29,638 bases of DNA from an uncultured bacterium (GTDB lineage Bacteria; Vulcanimicrobiota; Xenobia; Xenobiales; Xenobiaceae). Positions within the stretch are counted from its first letter, which is position 1. The number at the start of each line of letters is the position of its first letter. The stretch lies in assembly GCA_934636825.1 (NCBI GenBank), contig CAKUBG010000030.1:1-29638 (forward strand). The letters are read 5' to 3'. The notes under the pieces were generated by a model. It saw only the letters and a list, made by a program, of their open reading frames with translations, did no database searches and was not told the DNA's origin. Positions 25,137 to 29,638 of this stretch are shown piece after piece. A program made the position numbers and the translations under genes.

Positions 25137-25223
25137 TTGTAGTTGGCTCTCGCTTCAATCTAGCCACGTCTTTGGCGAAGATTAAAGCTGGCGGGTGTTG
25201 ACGACTAAATATCCCGTTGGTGG

Positions 25224-25271
25224 AAAAGCCTCCGTAGTTCGGCAACATATAGCCAAACTTCGGCGGCTTTT
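25224..25271 (+). terminator. Terminator after the UPF0210 gene
   Basis: A 20-base arm at 25224-25243 pairs with 25252-25271 at 17 of 20 positions around an 8-base loop and ends in a T-run. It lies about 90 bases after the stop and 50 before rarA. Confidence 0.85.
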
Positions 25272-25319
25272 TGCGTAAAGTGGAGGCAGCGGCTCGTTGA
25301 GAAAGGAGCAAAACTCCCT

Positions 25320-26831
25320 ATGCCTAAAAATTCTGACTTGCAAGGTGGCTTATTTGCCAATGATGAATCTGATTTATCAAGTGGAGCAAATAAGCTTAAA
25401 CGCCCTCTTTTTCGCCATGATTTTGTAAGAGCCGGTGTGGAAGAAGCCGCTGCTGGCCCTTTGGCGCAACTGAAAGCGGAAAATGAAAAGAGAGATGCTG
25501 ACAATAAAGTTGCCCAAGCAGAAGCTTCTTCTCCTATGATCGATTTCTCGGTTCCGCTTTCAGCTCGCATGAGACCGCGCACCCTAGATGAGTACGTGGG
25601 GCAGAAACATTTGGTTGGGCCAGGACGAGTATTGCGCCGCCTTTTAGAATCGGGTTCTTTGCCTTCTATGATTTTATGGGGGCCGCCCGGCACCGGTAAA
25701 ACTAGCTTAGCTCGCCTTTTAACTGCCGGTGCTAAGGCGGCTTTTGTGCCTATGTCGGCTGTCACTGCTGGAGTTAGTGAAGTGCGCCGCATAGTGGCCG
25801 AAGCTAAAGAGCGCTGGCGTCTAATGAAGCGGCGCACTATCGTATTTTTGGATGAAATCCATCGTTTTAACAAGGCCCAACAAGACGTCGTTCTGCCCCA
25901 CGTAGAGGATGGCTCTATTATTTTGGTAGGCGCTACTACCGAAAATCCTTCTTTTCAAGTAGTGGCGCCGCTTTTGTCACGTTGCCGCGTTTTTACGCTG
26001 TCGGCTTTAAGCTCTCAGGATATTGCTTTATTGTTGCGTCGGGCTTTGAATGATCAAGAGCGCGGTTTAGGCAATTTTAACGTTAAGGCTTCCGATGAGC
26101 TGTTTGAAACTTTAGCTGGAGTTTGTACAGGTGACGCTCGTACCGCACTCAATATTTTAGAGGAAGCGGTCAATTCTCTGGAAGCAGACGATAATGGAGA
26201 ACGTGTACTTACCGAAGCGCATATCGCTGAAGTCATGGGGCGGCCTAATTTGCGCCATGATAGAGCAGGGGAGTCGCATTACGACACGATTTCGGCTTTG
26301 ATTAAATCGGTGCGTGGCAGCGATCCGGACGGAGCAGTTTACTGGTTGGCTCGCCTTTTGGAAGCCGGAGAAGATCCTCTGTTTGTAGCTAGGCGCTTAG
26401 TTATTTTGGCTTCAGAAGATGTGGGATTAGCCGACTCTCAAGGTCTAGTAGTAGCTATGGCCGCGCAGCAAGCGGTGCATTTCGTAGGTATGCCGGAAGG
26501 CTTTTATCCTTTGGCGCACGCTGCCTTATACTTAGCTTTGGCGCCGAAATCCAATAGTGTAGGCAATGCTTATATGGCCGCTGCTCAAGCGGTGCGTCAG
26601 AGCCCCGGCGAACCGGTACCGCTTCATTTGCGCAATGCTCCTACCAAGCTAATGAAAAATATCGGCTACGGAAAGGGCTATCGCTATGCTCACGACTATC
26701 CCAATCATTATGTAAAACAACAATTTTTGCCAGATGCTCTAGAAGGCAGTCAATTTTATCAGCCTGGACAATTGGGCTATGAAAAAAAATTAGCTGTTTG
26801 GTTGGAACATTTACGCTCTTCGCAAGATTAA
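25320..26831 (+). CDS. rarA: Replication-associated recombination protein A (RarA/MgsA)
   Basis: RarA is an AAA+ ATPase acting at stalled forks. The protein is 503 aa, about 60 longer than usual at the N-terminus. The core begins with FSVPLSARMRPRTLDEYVGQKHLVG at 76-100; Walker A GPPGTGKT is at 121-128, Walker B FLDEI at 176-180, then a sensor region GATTENPSFQVVAPLLSRC and the C-terminal tetramerising domain. The extension carries QGGLF at 8-12, which fits the beta-clamp binding pattern Q-x-x-L-F. AGGAG lies about 11 bases before the ATG. It is followed after 27 bases by nfo, so the two DNA-repair genes form a unit. Confidence 0.95.
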   Translation: MPKNSDLQGGLFANDESDLSSGANKLKRPLFRHDFVRAGVEEAAAGPLAQLKAENEKRDADNKVAQAEASSPMIDFSVPLSARMRPRTLDEYVGQKHLVGPGRVLRRLLESGSLPSMILWGPPGTGKTSLARLLTAGAKAAFVPMSAVTAGVSEVRRIVAEAKERWRLMKRRTIVFLDEIHRFNKAQQDVVLPHVEDGSIILVGATTENPSFQVVAPLLSRCRVFTLSALSSQDIALLLRRALNDQERGLGNFNVKASDELFETLAGVCTGDARTALNILEEAVNSLEADDNGERVLTEAHIAEVMGRPNLRHDRAGESHYDTISALIKSVRGSDPDGAVYWLARLLEAGEDPLFVARRLVILASEDVGLADSQGLVVAMAAQQAVHFVGMPEGFYPLAHAALYLALAPKSNSVGNAYMAAAQAVRQSPGEPVPLHLRNAPTKLMKNIGYGKGYRYAHDYPNHYVKQQFLPDALEGSQFYQPGQLGYEKKLAVWLEHLRSSQD

Positions 26832-26858
26832 ACAATCAATATATAAAAGGACAGAAAA

Positions 26859-27692
26859 ATGTTTAAAATCGGTTGTCATTTATCTATTTCTAAGGGCCTG
26901 ATTGCTATGATAAAAGACGCAGTTTCCATTGAAGCCAACGTCTTTCAATTCTTTTGCCGCAATCCTCGCGGTAAAGGAGCGCTGCGTTTTAAAGAACAAG
27001 ATATTGAGAAGTTTTGTTCTTTAATCAAAGAACAAAAGATAGGGCCTCTTTTAGTACACAGTCCTTTTATTATCAATCCGGCATCAGTAGAAGAAAATGT
27101 ACAGGAATTGACTCGAGAAATTTTGCGGGAAGATTTAAATTTTACCGCTAAAATAGATGGTGCTATGTATAACTTCCATCCCGGAAATTATTTGAAGCGC
27201 ACTCCGCAAGAAGGTTTACATGCCATTGCCGATACTATCAACAATGTGATTCCTGATGATTTTCCTGGTTTTGTACTTTTGGAAACTATGGCTGGTAAAG
27301 GTACCGAATTGGGGCGCTCTTTCGAAGAATTAGAACAAATTATAAGTTTAACTAAATGTCCAGAAAAGCTTGGCGTTTGCTTAGATACTTGCCATATTTG
27401 GGATGGTGGTTATGATGTCAATATCGGTTTAGATAAGACTTTAGAAAATTTTGATAAAATCTTAGGTTTGTCTAGATTGAAAGCTATCCACTTAAATGAT
27501 AGCTTAAACGAGCGCGGAACTCACAAAGATCGCCATGCCAAGATTGGTCAAGGAAAGTTGGGAGTTGAAGCCATGGCCAAGATTATCAACCACCCCGATT
27601 TGCGTGAATTGCCCTTTTATTTAGAAACTCCCAACGAATTATCCGGTTATGCCGAAGAAATAAAACTTTTGCGCAGTTTATATATACAATAA
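26859..27692 (+). CDS. nfo: Deoxyribonuclease IV (AP endonuclease)
   Basis: Endonuclease IV cuts DNA 5' of abasic sites using three zinc ions. The protein is 277 aa, the usual length. Metal and signature blocks are present: GCHLSI, FFCRNPRG, VHSPFIINPAS, NFHPGNY, LLETMAGKGTELG, CLDTCHIWDGGYD, HLNDSLNERGTHKDRHAKIGQG and FYLETPNE. AAAAGGA lies 7 bases before the ATG. Its TAA shares one base with the ATG of the next gene. Confidence 0.96.
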   Translation: MFKIGCHLSISKGLIAMIKDAVSIEANVFQFFCRNPRGKGALRFKEQDIEKFCSLIKEQKIGPLLVHSPFIINPASVEENVQELTREILREDLNFTAKIDGAMYNFHPGNYLKRTPQEGLHAIADTINNVIPDDFPGFVLLETMAGKGTELGRSFEELEQIISLTKCPEKLGVCLDTCHIWDGGYDVNIGLDKTLENFDKILGLSRLKAIHLNDSLNERGTHKDRHAKIGQGKLGVEAMAKIINHPDLRELPFYLETPNELSGYAEEIKLLRSLYIQ

Positions 27693-29449
27693 TGAGCAAT
27701 AGCGGAAAGAATAAGCCTAAAAACAACCTTTGCCAGTTTTTCCCCCCAGGCCAAGCTGCGGGAAGAAAGACTAATATTCAAAATAGCTCTATTGTCGGTT
27801 TAGCAGAAAATGTAAAAAATGAAAGCCAAAAATTTATTTCTCGTGAGTTAGGGGTAGTGAGCAGTACCCATTTGGGAAAAATGCGTCTTTTGGCATTTTG
27901 TTTACTAGCTGCCGGAATATTGATGGTTATTTTGTATGGATGGTTCGGCTCTCGAGAGGAAAATAAATCCTGGCTTAAGGGCAGTCAAAGATGCTTGGCT
28001 GTAGCTATTCCTTGTGATTTAACTGATATTGATCCCGCTGCATCTTCAAATTCTTTATCTTCTCAAGTTCTTTCTCCGGTTTTTGATACTTTAGTAAGAA
28101 TTGAAGATGAGATAGTTGTTCCCAATTTGGCTAAGAGCTGGACTTGTTCAGCAAACGGGAAAGTTTGGACTTTTAATTTGCGTTCCGAAGTTTCGTTTCA
28201 CGAGGGAACTCAACTTTCCGCTCAAGTTATAGTAGATTGGATACAACGTCTGATTCAAGGAAAAGATCGGCGCTTTGGCTTTTTTAGAGCCAACTTTGAT
28301 GGAGAGCGCCCGCTCTTGGCTGAAGTAAAAAGTTTAGATAAATTTACGGTGCAATTTGTTTTAAATTACCCTTGCGCCGATTTCTTAGAACTTATGGCCG
28401 CGCCGTCTATGGCTGTCACCGTATGTGTTAAAGGGACTGACGGTAGTGAAAAAGTGTATGGTAGCGGTCCTTTTGCCGTTGTAGAGAGGCGTATAGGTCA
28501 GCGTTTGACTTTACGCTCATCATCTCAATGTTGGCGTGGTAAACCTGCCGTAGATGAAATCGCTTTTATCGTAATAACCGATCCTCAGAGCAGAATACGT
28601 GAGCTTGAGCGTGGCAATGTGGATGTTGTTTTAACTTTGCCCGCCGATAAAATTGCACAAATAAAGAAAAATAAAGATTTGCGACTTATTAAGCCCAAAA
28701 CTTTAACTAAATTGTCCCTTGTTCCCAATTGTACCCATCGCCCTTTCAATGATGTTCGCGCTCGTTTGGCTTTAAATTTTGCTATACCAAGAAAAACTGT
28801 GTTACAAATGTTCTTTGGTGGACGCGGCCAAGTTCGTCATGCACTTTTTTCTCCCTTAAGTTGGGCACAAGTGCCTTCTAAATTGCAAACTGAATATAGT
28901 GCCGTTAAAGCTAAGCGTATGTTTAGTCGTATATATGGCAATGGTGGCGAATTTGGTAAACTTACTTTGCTCTATTGTAAAAATGTTTATGCTGCTGCCG
29001 ATTTAGAGCCTACTGCCGAATTTTTAGCTTCTTGTTTAAATAGTGCAGGACTAAATACAGAATTATATGGAGCTACTCCGGAAGAATATAGACGTACTTT
29101 AGCTGGAAATTTATACGATTTATGTTTATTGGCTGAAGAAGTTCCCGCGTGTGATCCAAGCTTAGAAGCCAATAGAATGTTGGCTGATCCTGGCGTCGTA
29201 CATGACGAATATAATATTTCCAATTACTCAAGTCAGCGTATTTTGCGTCTTTTGGAAGCTGCTCGCTCTACTAAAAATAGGCAAGAACGCTTGGAGTGTT
29301 ATAAAGCTATACAAGCAAAATTAGATAATGATGCTATGGAATTTAATATTGGTTGGACAGATTTAGTGCACGCTTGCCGAAAAAATGTACATGACTTAGA
29401 TCCTGATCGCTGGGGAGTGCTTCATTTCGAAAATGCTGTCATTAGTTGA
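27692..29449 (+). CDS. Membrane-anchored family 5 solute-binding protein
   Basis: The protein is 585 aa. Residues 65-84 are a strong hydrophobic segment after MRLLAFCLL. The rest is a family 5 (peptide/nickel type) binding fold: VFDTLVRIEDEIVVPNLAKSWTCSANGKVWTFNLRSEVSFHEG at the start, ending in an RWGVLHFENAVI tail. There is no lipobox. The start is uncertain. ATG at 27692 overlaps the nfo stop by one base but has no ribosome site and leaves 63 residues before the hydrophobic segment. ATG at 27881 would make that segment an ordinary signal peptide or anchor. No permease or ATPase gene is in the window. The TGA lies in the right end of an IS element, so the last residues may have been changed. 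Confidence 0.88.
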   Translation: MSNSGKNKPKNNLCQFFPPGQAAGRKTNIQNSSIVGLAENVKNESQKFISRELGVVSSTHLGKMRLLAFCLLAAGILMVILYGWFGSREENKSWLKGSQRCLAVAIPCDLTDIDPAASSNSLSSQVLSPVFDTLVRIEDEIVVPNLAKSWTCSANGKVWTFNLRSEVSFHEGTQLSAQVIVDWIQRLIQGKDRRFGFFRANFDGERPLLAEVKSLDKFTVQFVLNYPCADFLELMAAPSMAVTVCVKGTDGSEKVYGSGPFAVVERRIGQRLTLRSSSQCWRGKPAVDEIAFIVITDPQSRIRELERGNVDVVLTLPADKIAQIKKNKDLRLIKPKTLTKLSLVPNCTHRPFNDVRARLALNFAIPRKTVLQMFFGGRGQVRHALFSPLSWAQVPSKLQTEYSAVKAKRMFSRIYGNGGEFGKLTLLYCKNVYAAADLEPTAEFLASCLNSAGLNTELYGATPEEYRRTLAGNLYDLCLLAEEVPACDPSLEANRMLADPGVVHDEYNISNYSSQRILRLLEAARSTKNRQERLECYKAIQAKLDNDAMEFNIGWTDLVHACRKNVHDLDPDRWGVLHFENAVIS

Positions 29450-29576
29450 CATACTCCCCATAGCTAAAGCCAGGGGATTCTGAGATATTAACGAGCCTTG
29501 CCTATTGAGAATCACCAGGTCTTACTGGCTCTCTCTACAATGGACAATGCCCTGCCCATATACTACTTAATACTAA
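29450..29576 (-). ncRNA. Predicted omega RNA (reRNA) of TnpB
   Basis: In known elements the RNA scaffold that guides TnpB is read from the tnpB 3' end through the right end, and the guide comes from the flanking DNA. Here the non-coding stretch between the tnpB stop and the element edge has the expected terminal hairpin: on the minus strand TCCCC-TGGC-TTTA-GCTA-T-GGGGA (29455-29477) forms a nine-pair stem with one bulge. The guide would begin at 29445 and run leftward into the solute-binding protein gene. No transcription evidence is available. Confidence 0.6.
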
Positions 29577-29638
29577 CTATGCGGAGAGAATACGATTACC
29601 TTCACGTTCTATATTTATTGAAGCATTTCTATCACGAT
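29577..29638 (-). CDS. tnpB: TnpB RNA-guided nuclease, C-terminal end (partial)
   Basis: The minus-strand frame running in from the right edge ends R-D-R-N-A-S-I-N-I then EREGNRILSA and a TAG at 29577-29579. The DRD/R-NAS-NI block is the conserved last RuvC segment of TnpB (family consensus near HDRDxNAAxNI), with the final RuvC aspartate. Only 19 full codons are inside the window, so completeness, catalytic state and sub-group cannot be judged. It is followed by the predicted omega RNA. Confidence 0.8.
   Translation of the reverse strand, partial: RDRNASINIEREGNRILSA

Larger units (their letters stand above)
29446..29638 (-). mobile_element. Right end of an IS200/IS605-family element (partial)
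   Basis: The minus strand holds the end of a tnpB gene, then about 130 bases of non-coding sequence ending in a hairpin and GTCAA (29446-29450 read on the minus strand). TnpB-bearing elements end this way: a stem just before a TCAA-type cleavage site, with no target duplication. The left end and any tnpA lie beyond the window. Its edge overlaps the stop codon of the solute-binding protein gene. Confidence 0.75.

Noticed and set aside
25205..25873. Long minus-strand frame opposite the rarA start
   Set aside because: It runs through the terminator and is antisense to a clear rarA core; codon content does not resemble a protein.
1..29638. CRISPR array
   Set aside because: No regularly spaced direct repeats were seen on either strand.

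Overview
The window looks like ordinary chromosome from an uncultured, probably anaerobic or host-associated bacterium of moderate GC. The evidence is gene-dense housekeeping content, single-copy tRNAs, exported proteins with signal peptides, a type IV pilus retraction-type ATPase, and signs of coenzyme F420 use and of molybdenum-hydroxylase maturation. The set (F420 ligase plus F420-type oxidoreductase, YqeB/YqeC, SPFH-zinc-ribbon protein, paired secreted M16 proteins) does not point me to a well-known genus. A deep-branching gut phylum is a guess only.

Layout. 1-518 holds no recognised gene but has nested inverted repeats and a terminator. 519-5901 is all on the minus strand: a THUMP-like methyltransferase coupled to a lipoprotein methyltransferase; an SPFH protein with three zinc ribbons and its partner; a YqeG-type HAD phosphatase and an MJ0936/YfcE-type phosphoesterase. 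From a good promoter at 5937 the plus strand carries a Ser/Thr kinase, then tsaE-tsaB-rimI-tsaD (t6A tRNA modification and ribosomal protein acetylation) and an F420-type luciferase-like oxidoreductase. cofE converges on it. yqeC, mocA and yqeB (maturation of molybdenum hydroxylases, linked to selenium in the family) follow, with a short recQ on the minus strand between them.

15967-17499 is an exported 5'-nucleotidase with its own terminator. A perfectly spaced sigma70 promoter then drives tRNA-Gln(CTG) and tRNA-Glu(CTC), followed by two terminators. Next come a pair of exported M16 proteins (the first with the zinc motif, the second without it), plsY, a PilT/PilU-like ATPase with an unknown follower gene, a UPF0210/DUF711 protein, rarA, nfo (endonuclease IV) and a membrane-anchored family 5 solute-binding protein.

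The right edge is the most unusual part. Immediately after the solute-binding protein gene, and overlapping its stop codon, is the right end of an IS200/IS605-family element on the minus strand. The last 19 readable codons of a TnpB nuclease are visible, followed by about 130 bases that should encode its omega (reRNA) guide scaffold. If so, the natural guide would be the 3' end of the solute-binding protein gene. The rest of the element lies outside the window.
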